This document shows positions 25,634-37,636 of a DNA stretch of 64,000 bases, piece by piece. The notes under the pieces are model-generated. The model searched no databases and was not told where the DNA came from. It worked only from the letters and a program-made list of their open reading frames with translations. The stretch's first letter is position 1. Every line of letters starts with the position of its first letter. The position numbers were made by a program, and so were the translations under genes. Source of the DNA: Clostridia bacterium (GTDB taxonomy: Bacteria; Bacillota; Clostridia; Oscillospirales; SIG627); contig JAFWBD010000012.1 in assembly GCA_017507325.1 (NCBI GenBank), positions 1 through 64,000 on the forward strand, in the 5' to 3' direction.

Positions 25634-27373
25634 ATGCTCAAACGCTTTTTACAGTATTACAAGCCCCATCGAACGCTGTTTTGGCTCGATATGACCGCTT
25701 CCCTTTTGGTGGCGGTTTTGGGAATCGTTTATCCCGTCATCACCCGCGCCATGCTCAACGATCTGATCCCCAACCAAAAATGGCAGGGAATCTTATTTGC
25801 GGGCTTGGCCCTTCTTTTGATCTATTTGCTCCGAGGCCTTTTGAATTTTTTCATTCAGTACCAGGGACACGTGATGGGTGTCAAAATGCAGGCCACGATG
25901 CGAAGCGATCTGTTTTCTCATTTGGAAAAGCTCCCGTTTTCCTTTTTTGACGCCAACGAGACGGGAAAGATCATGTCCCGCTTGACCAATGATCTGAAGG
26001 ACGTGACGGAGCTTGCCCACCACGGCCCCGAGAATCTGATCATTTGCTCCATTTCCATTCTCATTTCCTTCACCTATCTTTCCACCATTGAATTTCGTCT
26101 GTCCCTGATCGTATTTGCCTGCGTCCCTCTTTTGATTCTGGTGTCCCTTCTGACACGAAAGAAAATGCGCTCCGCCTTCAGCCGCAACCGCGAGGCTATG
26201 GCCGTCATCAACGGCTCCTTGCAAAGCAGCATTGCGGGGATCCGCGTAACCAAGGCCTTTACCAATTCCGAAATCGAAAAGGATAAATTCGAAACGGGCA
26301 ACAAGGCCTTCATTGAATCCAGCCGCGATGCCTACCGCTCTATGGCAACCTTCCATTCCTCCACCGCCTTCATCACCGACGTTTTCAACGTGGTGATCCT
26401 GATCGCGGGCGGCATTTTCCTGTATGCGGGCGAGATCAACTTTGCCGATTATTCCGCCTTTATCGTTTCCATCGGTCTGTTTTTGAATCCCGTGAATACT
26501 CTGATCCGCTTTATGGAGCAGTTTCAGGACGGAATTGCGGGATTTGAGCGCTTTTTGGCCATTATGGATACTCCCCCCGAAAAAGATCACCCCGAGGCCG
26601 TTGATGCGGGGATCTTAGAGGGAACCGTAGAATTCCGAGGGGTTCAAAGCGGCTATGACGACGGCCCCGATATTCTCCGTGGGATTGATCTTGCCATCCG
26701 CAAGGGAATGACCTATGCATTGGTGGGTCCCAGCGGCGGTGGAAAAACCACCATCTGCCACCTGATCCCCCACTTCTATCCCCTGCGCGGCGGCGAGATC
26801 TATTTGGACGGAAAGCCCCTTTCCCGTTTAACGCGGGAATCGGTTCGAAGAAACATCGGTATGGTCCAGCAGGACGTGTATCTGTTCAACGCCTCCATTC
26901 GGGATAATATTCTCTACGGAAAGCCCGATGCCACGGAGGACGAGGTGATCGAGGCGGCAAAGCGCGCCAACATTCACGAATTCATCCAAAGCCTGGAAAA
27001 CGGATACGATACGGTGATCGGAGAACGGGGCGTTCGACTTTCGGGCGGACAGAAGCAACGGCTTTGCATTGCGAGAGTCTTTTTAAAGAATCCCCCCATT
27101 TTGATTTTGGATGAAGCCACCAGCGCTTTGGATAACACCACGGAAATTCTGATCCAGCGCTCTCTGGACGAGCTCTGCCGAGGCCGCACCACGTTGGTGG
27201 TGGCACATCGCCTTTCCACCATCAAGAATGCCGATGAAATTGCCGTGATCGCCAAGGGAAGCATTTTGGAGCGGGGTACCCACGAAGAGCTTTTGGCGCA
27301 AGGGGGAACGTATCGGACCCTGTACGAGCAGCAATTCCGTGATGACGTTGCTCCGGTAACCGAGGATCTGTAA
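25634..27373 (+). CDS. ABC exporter half-transporter (fused membrane and ATPase domains)
   Basis: A 579-aa type IV (MsbA/LmrA-like) exporter. Six membrane helices lie in residues 15-305, followed by a nucleotide-binding domain with Walker A GPSGGGKT (365-372), an ABC signature LSGGQKQR near 475 and Walker B LILDEATSALD. It should act as a homodimer, since no partner half is adjacent. The substrate is unknown (drug, lipid or peptide possible). The ATG at 25634 follows AAAGGAT. No promoter was seen between the upstream terminator and the start. Confidence 0.9.
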   Translation: MLKRFLQYYKPHRTLFWLDMTASLLVAVLGIVYPVITRAMLNDLIPNQKWQGILFAGLALLLIYLLRGLLNFFIQYQGHVMGVKMQATMRSDLFSHLEKLPFSFFDANETGKIMSRLTNDLKDVTELAHHGPENLIICSISILISFTYLSTIEFRLSLIVFACVPLLILVSLLTRKKMRSAFSRNREAMAVINGSLQSSIAGIRVTKAFTNSEIEKDKFETGNKAFIESSRDAYRSMATFHSSTAFITDVFNVVILIAGGIFLYAGEINFADYSAFIVSIGLFLNPVNTLIRFMEQFQDGIAGFERFLAIMDTPPEKDHPEAVDAGILEGTVEFRGVQSGYDDGPDILRGIDLAIRKGMTYALVGPSGGGKTTICHLIPHFYPLRGGEIYLDGKPLSRLTRESVRRNIGMVQQDVYLFNASIRDNILYGKPDATEDEVIEAAKRANIHEFIQSLENGYDTVIGERGVRLSGGQKQRLCIARVFLKNPPILILDEATSALDNTTEILIQRSLDELCRGRTTLVVAHRLSTIKNADEIAVIAKGSILERGTHEELLAQGGTYRTLYEQQFRDDVAPVTEDL

Positions 27374-27383
27374 AACAAAAAAA

Positions 27384-27435
27384 GCAACTCCTTCCGACTC
27401 AATCCGAAAACAATCGGTAAAAACGGAAGGGTTGC
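27384..27435. terminator. Bidirectional terminator
   Basis: Long stem GCAAC-t-CCTTCCG / CGGAAGGGTTGC with one bulged T and an inner CCGA/TCGG stem, flanked by A-run and T-run. It serves the ABC exporter (plus) and the transaminase gene (minus). Confidence 0.85.
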
Positions 27436-27453
27436 TTTTTCTTTTTTGAATGC

Positions 27454-28302
27454 TTACATTTCAGTTGCTTCCAGGATCATTTCCCGATAGGCCGCTGCAA
27501 TTTTTTTCAGGGTTTCGGGATCTTTTCCTCCTACGGGCTTTCCGTCGATCTCCACACAGCGGCACATTACGGCCGTGGTAGACATTATGATAATCTCATC
27601 CGCCGAGAGAAGCTCTTCTCTGGTAAAGGGTGCAATCCTTGTAGGAATTCCTATTTTTTCGCAAAGCATCAAATAATGCTTACGGGTGATGCTGGGAAGG
27701 ATCAATTCATCGGCGGGCGGGGTACAAAACACACCGTTCTTCAGCATTCCAATGCTGCTGTGACAGCCCTCCGTCACCCTCTCCCCGCGATGATAAACCA
27801 CTTCATAGCAACCCGCTTCCTTGGCTTTTTGCTGAGCTAAAACATTGGGAAGCAAATTCAAGGTTTTAATATCACACATCAAGAAACGAATATCCTCTTC
27901 AAAAAGCGCGGAAACCTCTGTACCCATCTTTTTGAAACAGGTTGGCTTCAGGGTAAAGTACAAATTGGCTGTCACCCCCTCGGGAAATGCGTGAGAGCGT
28001 GGTGCTGTTCCTCGGGATGCCTGAAAATAGAGAACAGCTTCTTCGATATCCCGATCAAGTTTTGAGAGCAGCTCCTCGATGATCTTACGAACCTGCTCCT
28101 TTGTTTGAGCAAGATTCAATTTCAGCCGCTGGGCGTTTCTGAAAAAGCGATCCAAATGATCCTCCAGCGCAAAACAAACTCCTTTTCGAACCGTCGCCAC
28201 ATCATAGATGCCGTCGCCGAAATAAAAGGCCCTGTCCTCCGGAGATATTCTCGCCTCGGATAAAGCGGTCATAGTACCGTTATACCATGCAATTTCTCTC
28301 AT
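27454..28302 (-). CDS. dat: D-amino acid transaminase (class IV PLP)
   Basis: A 282-aa fold-type IV aminotransferase. It matches bacillar D-alanine transaminase closely in layout: FGDGIYDV (29-35), PLP lysine Lys146 in CDIKTLNLLPNVLA, and Glu178 in ERVTEGCHSS. It would interconvert D-alanine and D-glutamate with their keto acids, supplying D-Glu for peptidoglycan. It overlaps the upstream methyltransferase gene by ATGA and ends the thioesterase-tgt-rlmL-dat operon. A branched-chain transaminase is possible but less likely. Confidence 0.9.
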   Translation of the reverse strand: MREIAWYNGTMTALSEARISPEDRAFYFGDGIYDVATVRKGVCFALEDHLDRFFRNAQRLKLNLAQTKEQVRKIIEELLSKLDRDIEEAVLYFQASRGTAPRSHAFPEGVTANLYFTLKPTCFKKMGTEVSALFEEDIRFLMCDIKTLNLLPNVLAQQKAKEAGCYEVVYHRGERVTEGCHSSIGMLKNGVFCTPPADELILPSITRKHYLMLCEKIGIPTRIAPFTREELLSADEIIIMSTTAVMCRCVEIDGKPVGGKDPETLKKIAAAYREMILEATEM

Positions 28303-29492
28303 TTTATCGTCCTCTCTTTCTTCTTGAAACCGTGATTTTTCGAATCGTGAAATGTCTTTTCAAATTCATTTTGGGGTTTATAGAACTGATAGTAGAAGCA
28401 TTTGAGCATTCCGTTATACAGCTTTCGGATCTGATCGGCACGACGTCCGTAATGACGCTGGAACTCCTCATCGGATGTGATCACGTAAATCTGCCAGCGA
28501 TCCAGATTCTTCCAATGAGCGCCCATCGCGGAATACAAACGGTGTGCCTCCTCGCGGGAATCCATTCGCTCTCCGTAAGGCGGGTTGCACACCACGGTGC
28601 CGCGTCGGCCTTGGGTCTCCAGCCCCAGAGCGTTTTTCGGGAAGAAGCGGATCTGATCCAAAACCCCTGCGGAAGCGGCGTTTTCCTTTGCCAATTCCAC
28701 CATAGCGGGATCAATATCGCTTCCGTAAGCCTCAAAGCCGCTTCGGATCCTCAGATCCTGCGCCTCCTGCCGAGCCTGGCGCCAAATGGATTCGGGCAGA
28801 TCCAAAAATTCTTCTCCGAGAAAGCTTCGAAAGGAGCCGGGGGCAATCCGATTCATCATCAGCGTCGCTTCGATGGGAATGGTACCCGAGCCGCAAAAGG
28901 GATCCCAAAACAAAACGTCCTCCCTCGGACGGGCAATGCGACACATAGCGGCGGCAAGCGTTTCCCGAATGGGGGCCTCTCCCGCTTTTTTTCGATAACC
29001 CCTTTTATACAGCGGTGCTCCCGAGGTATCAATGAGAAGATCCGCCGTATCGTTGAGAATAAAAAATTCGATCTGCATACGGGTTCCTTCCTCGGAAAAC
29101 CAGTTGATGCCGTATTCCCTTCCCAGGCGCTCCACCACGGCCTTTTTCACAATGCTCTGACAATCGGGGATGCTTTTGAGGGCAGAGCGGACGGCGTGCC
29201 CCTTGACGGGGAAGGCATCGTCGGGCCCGATCCACCGCTCCCAAGGCAAGGCTCGAACTCCTTGGAACAGCTCTTCAAAGCTTGCGGCCGGAAAGGATCC
29301 CATCCGAATCAGAACCCGCTCCGCGAAGCGAAGCCACAGATTGCAGCGGGCAATGGCGGAAACAGGACCCGAAAAGATCACCCTTCCGTCCATGGTCAAA
29401 ATCCTTTCGTATCCCAGGGAATCGATCTCCTCCCCCAAGAATTTTTCCAATCCGAAAAGACAGGTTGCAACCAATTCGATACGTTCTTCCAT
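28299..29492 (-). CDS. THUMP-domain 23S rRNA methyltransferase (RlmL/YpsC-like)
   Basis: A 397-aa enzyme, probably making m2G in 23S rRNA. It has an N-terminal ferredoxin-like/THUMP region (1-160, with LFGLEKFLGEEI), then GAPLYKRGYRKKAGEAPIRE, the SAM site WDPFCGSGTIPIEA, and the catalytic VVCNPPYGERM. It ends four bases into the transaminase gene. The exact target base is inferred from homologues. Confidence 0.88.
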   Translation of the reverse strand: MEERIELVATCLFGLEKFLGEEIDSLGYERILTMDGRVIFSGPVSAIARCNLWLRFAERVLIRMGSFPAASFEELFQGVRALPWERWIGPDDAFPVKGHAVRSALKSIPDCQSIVKKAVVERLGREYGINWFSEEGTRMQIEFFILNDTADLLIDTSGAPLYKRGYRKKAGEAPIRETLAAAMCRIARPREDVLFWDPFCGSGTIPIEATLMMNRIAPGSFRSFLGEEFLDLPESIWRQARQEAQDLRIRSGFEAYGSDIDPAMVELAKENAASAGVLDQIRFFPKNALGLETQGRRGTVVCNPPYGERMDSREEAHRLYSAMGAHWKNLDRWQIYVITSDEEFQRHYGRRADQIRKLYNGMLKCFYYQFYKPQNEFEKTFHDSKNHGFKKKERTIK

Positions 29493-29500
29493 ACGACCTC

Positions 29501-31352
<1,852 letters not shown>

Positions 31353-31369
31353 TTTCCGCTCCCGAACGG

Positions 31370-31398
31370 TTGTAATTTCAACGGCTTTATGCTATAAT
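31370..31398 (+). promoter_or_regulatory. Promoter for dnaE operon
   Basis: TTGTAA (31370-31375), 17-base spacer, TATAAT (31393-31398). Transcription would start near 31405, about 70 bases before dnaE. A weaker alternative is TGATAC-17-TATTAT (31412-31440). Confidence 0.65.
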
Positions 31399-31435
31399 GA
31401 AAAAAATCTTATGATACTTTCGCCGAACTTAGGGT

Positions 31436-31464
31436 ATTATAATACGAAAAGTAAATTCTGTCAA
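31436..31464 (-). promoter_or_regulatory. Consensus promoter for the thioesterase-tgt-rlmL-dat operon
   Basis: Minus-strand TTGACA (31464-31459), 17-base spacer, TATAAT (31441-31436): a full consensus match. Transcription would start near 31430 and run through the opposing dnaE promoter. Confidence 0.88.
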
Positions 31465-31474
31465 AGGATTTTCT

Positions 31475-34400
31475 ATGAAAAACAAGGATTTTGTACATCT
31501 CCATTTGCACACGGAATATTCTCTTTTGGACGGTGCCTGCCGCATCGACCGTGTTTTTCAGCGGGCAAAGGAATTGGGACAAGAGGCGGTTGCCATCACC
31601 GATCACGGTGTGATGTACGGTGTGATTCAATTTTATAAGGCTGCCAAGAAAGCGGGCGTTCACCCGATCATCGGCTGTGAGGTATACGTTTCTCCCCGCG
31701 GGATGAGCCAAAAGGATGCGGTATTGGATCGGGATTACTCCCATTTGGTTTTGCTTTGTGAGAATATGACGGGCTACCGCAATCTGATTCAGATCACCAC
31801 CGCCGCCTTTACCGAGGGCTTTTATCAGAAGCCCCGCGTGGACTTGGAGTTTTTGAAAAAGCATTCCGAGGGGCTGATCGCTCTTTCCGCCTGCCTTGCG
31901 GGGCGGATCCCTCAACTCATTCTGGCGGGAGATGCCGCGGGAGCGGAGAAGCACGCACTGGAGCTGCGGGATATTTTCGGAGATCATTCTTTTTTTCTGG
32001 AATTGCAGGATCACGGGATCCCCGATCAGCTTCGGGTGAATTCCGCGCTGATCGCCCTATCCAAAAAAACGGGCATTCCCACGGTTGCCACCAACGACGT
32101 ACACTATCTGACCCGCAAGGATGCCAAATCCCACGATGCGCTTCTTTGCATTCAAACGGGAAAGCAAATGCAGGATCAGGATCGGATGCGATTTGAGACG
32201 GACGAATTTTATTTAAAATCCGCCGAGGAAATGGCCGCCCTCTTCCCGAAAAATCCCGAAGCTCTGAAGAACACGCTTCGAATTGCCGAGCGCTGTCGGG
32301 TAGATTTTGACTTTACCGAGGCCCACCTTCCGCATTTTCAAAATCCGCTGGGACTTTCCTCCGGAGAATACCTGGCGGAGCTTTCCCGGAAAGGATTGGA
32401 AAAGCGCCTCCGGGAAAACGGAATTCAAGAAAACTCCGCCTATGAAAAGAGACTTCGTTACGAATTGAAAACCGTCGAAAAGATGGGCTTTTCCGATTAT
32501 TTTCTCATTGTGGCGGATTTTGTGGGCTTTGCCAAAAAAAGCGGTATTTACGTAGGTCCCGGCAGAGGAAGCGGTGCGGGATCCTTGGCGGCCTGGTGCC
32601 TGGGGATCACGGAATTGGATCCAATAAAAAACGGGTTGATCTTTGAGCGCTTTTTGAATCCCGAGCGCGTTTCTATGCCTGATTTTGATATTGATTTCTG
32701 CAAGGAACGCCGCTTTGAGGTGGTGGAATACATCACTCAAAAATACGGAAGGGATCACGTTTCTCAGATCGTTACCTTCAGTACCATGGCCGCCAGAGCC
32801 GTTGTGCGGGATGTGGGGCGGGTAATGGGGATGCCCTACCAAGAGGTCGATAAGATCGTAAAAAAGATCCCGCACTTTTTGGATATGACCTTGGAAAAGG
32901 CTCTTGCGGGAGATGCTGAGCTTCGAGCACAATGCGAGAGCGGCCAAGCCAAGGAGCTGATGGAGATTGCCAAGGCACTGGAGGGCATGCCCCGCAACGC
33001 TTCCATTCACGCCGCAGGCATCGTGCTGACCGACAGGCCCGTTTCCGAATACGTGCCCTTGGCGGTGAACAGCGGAAGCACCGTGACGCAGTTTACCATG
33101 AACGAGCTTTCGGACTTGGGTCTTTTGAAGATCGATCTTTTGGGTCTGCGGTATCTGACCATTCTGCGGGATGCCGAGGAGCAGATCCGTCAAAGCATTC
33201 CCGATTTTTCTTATCAAAGCATTCCGCTCGATGACCGCGAAACCTTCCGTATGATCTCAGAGGGGAAAACGGCGGGAATGTTTCAGATCGAATCCTCGGG
33301 AATGAAGGCCTTGATGCTTCAGATGAAGCCGCAAAGCGTGGAGGACATTACCGCTGCCATTGCGCTGTATCGCCCCGGACCCAAGGACTCGATCCCCCGA
33401 TTTCTGGAGAATCGCGCCAAGGGTGTTTACGGCCATGAGATCTCGGAGATCTCCGATATTCTTGCGGGAACCCACGGATGCATCGTGTATCAGGAGCAGG
33501 TGATGGAGATCTTCCGCCGTTTGGCGGGCTACTCCTTCGGCCGAGCCGATATCGTCCGCCGTGCCATGTCCAAAAAGAAGCAGGAGGCGATGCTTCGGGA
33601 ACGGGAAATCTTTTTAAACGGACTGACGGACGAATCGGGGAACGTTCTCATTCCCGGTGCCCTTCGGAACGGGATCGAGGAAGAAAAGGCCGACAAGATC
33701 TTTCGGGATATGGAAAAGTTTGCGGAATACGCCTTCAACAAATCCCACGCCGCCGCTTACGCTCTTTTAAGCTACCGAACCGCCTATTTGAAATGCCGAT
33801 TTCCCAAGGAATATATGGCGGCCATTCTGACCAATCAATTGGGCAGTGAAAAATACAGCTATTATTTTTCCGAGTGCCAGCAAATGGGCATTTCCATTCT
33901 GCCGCCCGATATCAATCACAGCCGCTTTTCCTTTTCCGTGGACAAAGATGCTTTGCGCTTCGGACTTGTGGGGATCAAAAACGTCGGAGACAATCTGATT
34001 CAGACGATTTTTGAGGAGAGAAGCCGCTCCCCCTTTGCCTCTTTCCGCGATTTCACCCGCCGCTTGCGGGGAAAGGGACTGAACCGCAAGGCGCTGGAAA
34101 GCCTCGTTCTTTCCGGGGCTATGGATTCCTTCGGACAAAAACGATCCGTGCTCTTTGCCGCCATCGAATCGGAATTGGATCTGGCGCGGGACACCGAGCG
34201 TATGGCCATTCCCGGTCAAATCAGCCTTTTTGATCTGACCCCCGCCGTTCCCGCCGCCGCAGCCGAAGAGGAATATCCCGATATTCCCGAGTTTTCCCAA
34301 AAGGAATTGCTGCAGGGAGAAAAAAACGTTTGCGGCGTTTATTTGTCAGGCCATCCCCTCCAGGGCTATACCGAGCTTGCCAAGAAAATCGGTGCCACCG

Positions 34401-35005
34401 AGATCCTCTCCTTCCGTACCGAAGGGGAGCGCTTTGCCGACGGAGATCGGATTTGCCTTTTGTGTCTGGTGGGCGCAGTCGTCCTCAAGCCCGTCAAATC
34501 GGGCGGAAAAATGGCCTTTTTGCAGGGCGAGGATCAAAGCGGGATTTGCGAGATCATCGTATTCCCAAAGGTTCTGGAAAAAACCTCTCCCATGCCCGAG
34601 GCGGGAAGCATCGTCACCGTTTACGGCAGGATCAACACCAAGGATGAAGAGATCAAGATCCTTGCCGATCAGATCCTCCCTCCCGAAAAAAGCATACCTC
34701 TTTCGGCAAAGACGGCCCCCGCTTCCGAGAAAAAGAGCGGCAAACCCGAAATTGTTGGAAATTCTCCCATAAATTTTCAATCTGTTTCCAAAATATTCTT
34801 GCGTTTCCCCGAAAAAAGGAGTAAAATAGAAAAACGGGTTTTGGCGTTGCTTCACATTTTCCCGGGAAGCATCCCTTGCTATTTTTATTACGCCGATTCC
34901 GGGAAGCTGTTTCATATTGCCGGGCTTTCCTGCTCCCTCTCTCCGAAAATCTATCGGGAGCTGACGGAGCTGGTGGGAAGCGAAAACATCAATTTGAAGT
35001 TTTGA
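31475..35005 (+). CDS. dnaE: DNA polymerase III alpha subunit (DnaE type)
   Basis: Replicative polymerase of 1176 aa. It has an N-terminal PHP domain (HLHLHTEYSLLDG; ITDHGVMYG), a C-family palm with the catalytic acids in MPDFDIDFC (near residue 400), finger motifs GPGRGSGAGSLAAW and IALYRPGPKDSIPRFLENR, a helix-hairpin-helix region, and an OB-fold near 1000. The last 80 residues resemble the OB-following tail of DnaE1. No DnaQ-type exonuclease insertion is present, so it is DnaE and not PolC. The ATG at 31475 follows AAAGGA by 6 bases. Confidence 0.96.
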   Translation: MKNKDFVHLHLHTEYSLLDGACRIDRVFQRAKELGQEAVAITDHGVMYGVIQFYKAAKKAGVHPIIGCEVYVSPRGMSQKDAVLDRDYSHLVLLCENMTGYRNLIQITTAAFTEGFYQKPRVDLEFLKKHSEGLIALSACLAGRIPQLILAGDAAGAEKHALELRDIFGDHSFFLELQDHGIPDQLRVNSALIALSKKTGIPTVATNDVHYLTRKDAKSHDALLCIQTGKQMQDQDRMRFETDEFYLKSAEEMAALFPKNPEALKNTLRIAERCRVDFDFTEAHLPHFQNPLGLSSGEYLAELSRKGLEKRLRENGIQENSAYEKRLRYELKTVEKMGFSDYFLIVADFVGFAKKSGIYVGPGRGSGAGSLAAWCLGITELDPIKNGLIFERFLNPERVSMPDFDIDFCKERRFEVVEYITQKYGRDHVSQIVTFSTMAARAVVRDVGRVMGMPYQEVDKIVKKIPHFLDMTLEKALAGDAELRAQCESGQAKELMEIAKALEGMPRNASIHAAGIVLTDRPVSEYVPLAVNSGSTVTQFTMNELSDLGLLKIDLLGLRYLTILRDAEEQIRQSIPDFSYQSIPLDDRETFRMISEGKTAGMFQIESSGMKALMLQMKPQSVEDITAAIALYRPGPKDSIPRFLENRAKGVYGHEISEISDILAGTHGCIVYQEQVMEIFRRLAGYSFGRADIVRRAMSKKKQEAMLREREIFLNGLTDESGNVLIPGALRNGIEEEKADKIFRDMEKFAEYAFNKSHAAAYALLSYRTAYLKCRFPKEYMAAILTNQLGSEKYSYYFSECQQMGISILPPDINHSRFSFSVDKDALRFGLVGIKNVGDNLIQTIFEERSRSPFASFRDFTRRLRGKGLNRKALESLVLSGAMDSFGQKRSVLFAAIESELDLARDTERMAIPGQISLFDLTPAVPAAAAEEEYPDIPEFSQKELLQGEKNVCGVYLSGHPLQGYTELAKKIGATEILSFRTEGERFADGDRICLLCLVGAVVLKPVKSGGKMAFLQGEDQSGICEIIVFPKVLEKTSPMPEAGSIVTVYGRINTKDEEIKILADQILPPEKSIPLSAKTAPASEKKSGKPEIVGNSPINFQSVSKIFLRFPEKRSKIEKRVLALLHIFPGSIPCYFYYADSGKLFHIAGLSCSLSPKIYRELTELVGSENINLKF

Positions 35006-35044
35006 TTTGATCTCCCATAATCTCAGATTTCCATAGGAGAAAAT

Positions 35045-37636
35045 ATGAAAAAACAAAAACAACCTCAAAGAAGAGAGAACAATCCCTTCTCCTCCTCTCC
35101 CATCGGCCGAAGGAGCGGTAAGGACGGCATCTTTCTTCGGATCCTAAAAAAGATCCTGAGCAAAAAGGTCTTTCTTTTTCTGGCAAAGGCCATTGGGCGG
35201 ATCATTTCCACCCTATCGAAATACGCGGGAAAGATCGTTACCTACACCCTGAACGTGGTTCTGACCGTGATGCTCATCGGCATCATTACCGGATCGGCCG
35301 TCGCCTGCGCTCTGGTGATCTATATCAAAAACTACGTGGATCCCGTTTACGACATTCACGATCTGAGAACCGATTCCAGCCTCAGCACCTTCCTCTATTA
35401 TCAGGATAAGAAAGAGGACGGAAGCGTGGAATGGGTAGAGTGGGAGGAGGAACGCATCTACGGCACCGAAAACCGTATGTGGGTCTCTTACGATGAAATG
35501 CCCGAGGATCTCATCAATGCCTTCGTTTCCATTGAAGATAAGCGATTTTTCACCCATCCGGGCATTGACATCCGCCGAACCACCGGTGCGATGCTGGGCT
35601 TTCTGACGGGAAACGATTCCTACGGCGGCTCCACCATCACCCAACAGCTGATCAAAAACGTTACCGGTGAGGATGACGTTACCATTCAAAGAAAGATTCA
35701 GGAAATTCTGCGCGCGCTGAACCTGGAGGGAAAGCGCTCCAAGCAGGAAATTCTGGAAATGTATCTGAACACCATTTATCTTTACAACAACTGCTACGGT
35801 GTTTCCGCCGCCGCCTATGAGTATTTCGGAAAAGAGGTTTCCGAATTGACTTTGGTGGAATGTGCGGCTCTGGCCTCCATTCCCCAGAACCCGTCCCGTT
35901 GGAATCCCGCCTCCAATCCCGAGGGGAACGCGGAGCGCAGATGGGTGGTTCTGGAGGAAATGCTGAAAAATTCCGATATTGACAAAACCTATTCCGAAGC
36001 GGAGATCCGAGCGGCTCAAGAGGAGGAATTGGTTCTTTATCAGGGAGACGGCGAAAACGAAAAATCCACCAAGGTCCACAGCTGGTTTGTGGATACGGTG
36101 ATCTTTGATATCGTGGAAGATCTCAAAGAAACCTACGGCTATGACGAGCAGACCGCAAAGAATCTTCTGTACAGCGGCGGCTTGAGCATTTACACCACCA
36201 TTGACCGTGACATTCAAGCAAAGCTTGACGAGATCTATTGCAATGACGAGCTCTTCCCCTCTCACGGCGTAGGCGTTCAGGTGGAATCCGCTATGACCAT
36301 TATGGATCAGAAAACGGGACACATCGTTGCCATTATCGGCGGCCGCGGGGAAAAAACGACTCCTCTGGGCTTCAACCGTGCCACCATGGCAGACCGTCAG
36401 CCCGGATCCTCCATCAAGCCTCTGGCCTCATACAGCATTGCCCTGGAAAAGGGGCTGATCAACTATTCCACCGTTTTGGACGATACGCCCTTTATGATTG
36501 ATAAGGAAGAGGGCAGCACCTGGCCGAACAACTGGAACTACCGTTACGACGGACTTTGCACCGTGGCTCAGGCGGTTCGTGATTCCAAAAACACCATTGC
36601 GGTGAAGGTTGTGGATCTGATCGGAGTCAAAAACTCTTATAATTTTTTGGTGAACAAATACCGTCTTTCCTCTCTGGTGGCTGACGATATGAACTACGCC
36701 CCCTTGGGCCTCGGCGGCTTTACCAACGGCGTGAAGAACCGTGAAATGACCAACGCCTACGCCGCCATTGCCAACAACGGCGTTTTTGTGGAATCCACCA
36801 CTTACACCAAGGTGCTTGATTCTACGGGCAACGTGATCCTGGATAAGACCGTTCCCGATTCCGAGATCATTTTAAGCGAGGATACCTGCGCGGTTATGAC
36901 AAAGCTTCTGCAGGAGGTCGTCACCTCCGGTACGGGTACTGCGGTTTCCCTTCGCCGCCAAGTGGACGTGGCGGGAAAAACCGGTACCACACAAAATGAC
37001 CGTGACCTGTATTTCTGCGGCTACACCCCCTACTACACCGCTTCCTGCTGGGTAGGCTACGACAACCCCCGTTCTCTGACCAACTTCACCTCGGGGCAAA
37101 CCAGAGTTGCCGCCGCTACCTTTATCTGGAACGAGGTGATGACAGCCATTCATCAGGATATCATTGCCTCGGGATCCGTTAAGAAATTTTCGGATTCTCT
37201 GACCAAGAATCTGATCCCCCGAGTCTTTTGCATCGATTCCGGCCTGATTCCCTCGGAAATCTGTGCCTTGGACGTTCGTTCCTCCAACCGCTTTGCCACG
37301 GGCTACTATACCCTTTCCAATATGCCCACCGAAACTTGCAACCGGCACGTTGCGGTCTCCTATTGCACCGATACGGGCAAGGTTGCCGGGCCCGGGTGCA
37401 CCAACATTCGCCCTGCGGCCCTGGTGGAATACAGCCGGAAGTTTGAATTGGATCTGATCATTCCCGATGCGCAGTACACCTATATGCGCTTGCCCTTGGG
37501 GGTCAAATATTCCAAAGATCCCTCTCAATCGCCCTATATCTGGGCCTACGAGCCCGAGACCTATCCCGGTCGATCCAACACCCGAACGCAAGCCAACGCC
37601 TTCTGCGCCTATCACAATCCGGAGCTTTGTGAATGA
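35045..37636 (+). CDS. Class A penicillin-binding protein (PBP1A-like)
   Basis: An 863-aa bifunctional peptidoglycan synthase. It has a basic cytoplasmic tail, one membrane helix (about 70-100), and a GT51 glycosyltransferase with VSIEDKRFFTHPGID (catalytic Glu near 164) and GGSTITQQLIKN. The transpeptidase has SSIK (Ser near 454), SKN, and KTGTTQND (near 643). It lies outside the membrane, polymerising and cross-linking glycan strands. The ATG at 35045 follows AGGAG by 5 bases. It overlaps tadA by ATGA. Confidence 0.94.
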   Translation: MKKQKQPQRRENNPFSSSPIGRRSGKDGIFLRILKKILSKKVFLFLAKAIGRIISTLSKYAGKIVTYTLNVVLTVMLIGIITGSAVACALVIYIKNYVDPVYDIHDLRTDSSLSTFLYYQDKKEDGSVEWVEWEEERIYGTENRMWVSYDEMPEDLINAFVSIEDKRFFTHPGIDIRRTTGAMLGFLTGNDSYGGSTITQQLIKNVTGEDDVTIQRKIQEILRALNLEGKRSKQEILEMYLNTIYLYNNCYGVSAAAYEYFGKEVSELTLVECAALASIPQNPSRWNPASNPEGNAERRWVVLEEMLKNSDIDKTYSEAEIRAAQEEELVLYQGDGENEKSTKVHSWFVDTVIFDIVEDLKETYGYDEQTAKNLLYSGGLSIYTTIDRDIQAKLDEIYCNDELFPSHGVGVQVESAMTIMDQKTGHIVAIIGGRGEKTTPLGFNRATMADRQPGSSIKPLASYSIALEKGLINYSTVLDDTPFMIDKEEGSTWPNNWNYRYDGLCTVAQAVRDSKNTIAVKVVDLIGVKNSYNFLVNKYRLSSLVADDMNYAPLGLGGFTNGVKNREMTNAYAAIANNGVFVESTTYTKVLDSTGNVILDKTVPDSEIILSEDTCAVMTKLLQEVVTSGTGTAVSLRRQVDVAGKTGTTQNDRDLYFCGYTPYYTASCWVGYDNPRSLTNFTSGQTRVAAATFIWNEVMTAIHQDIIASGSVKKFSDSLTKNLIPRVFCIDSGLIPSEICALDVRSSNRFATGYYTLSNMPTETCNRHVAVSYCTDTGKVAGPGCTNIRPAALVEYSRKFELDLIIPDAQYTYMRLPLGVKYSKDPSQSPYIWAYEPETYPGRSNTRTQANAFCAYHNPELCE

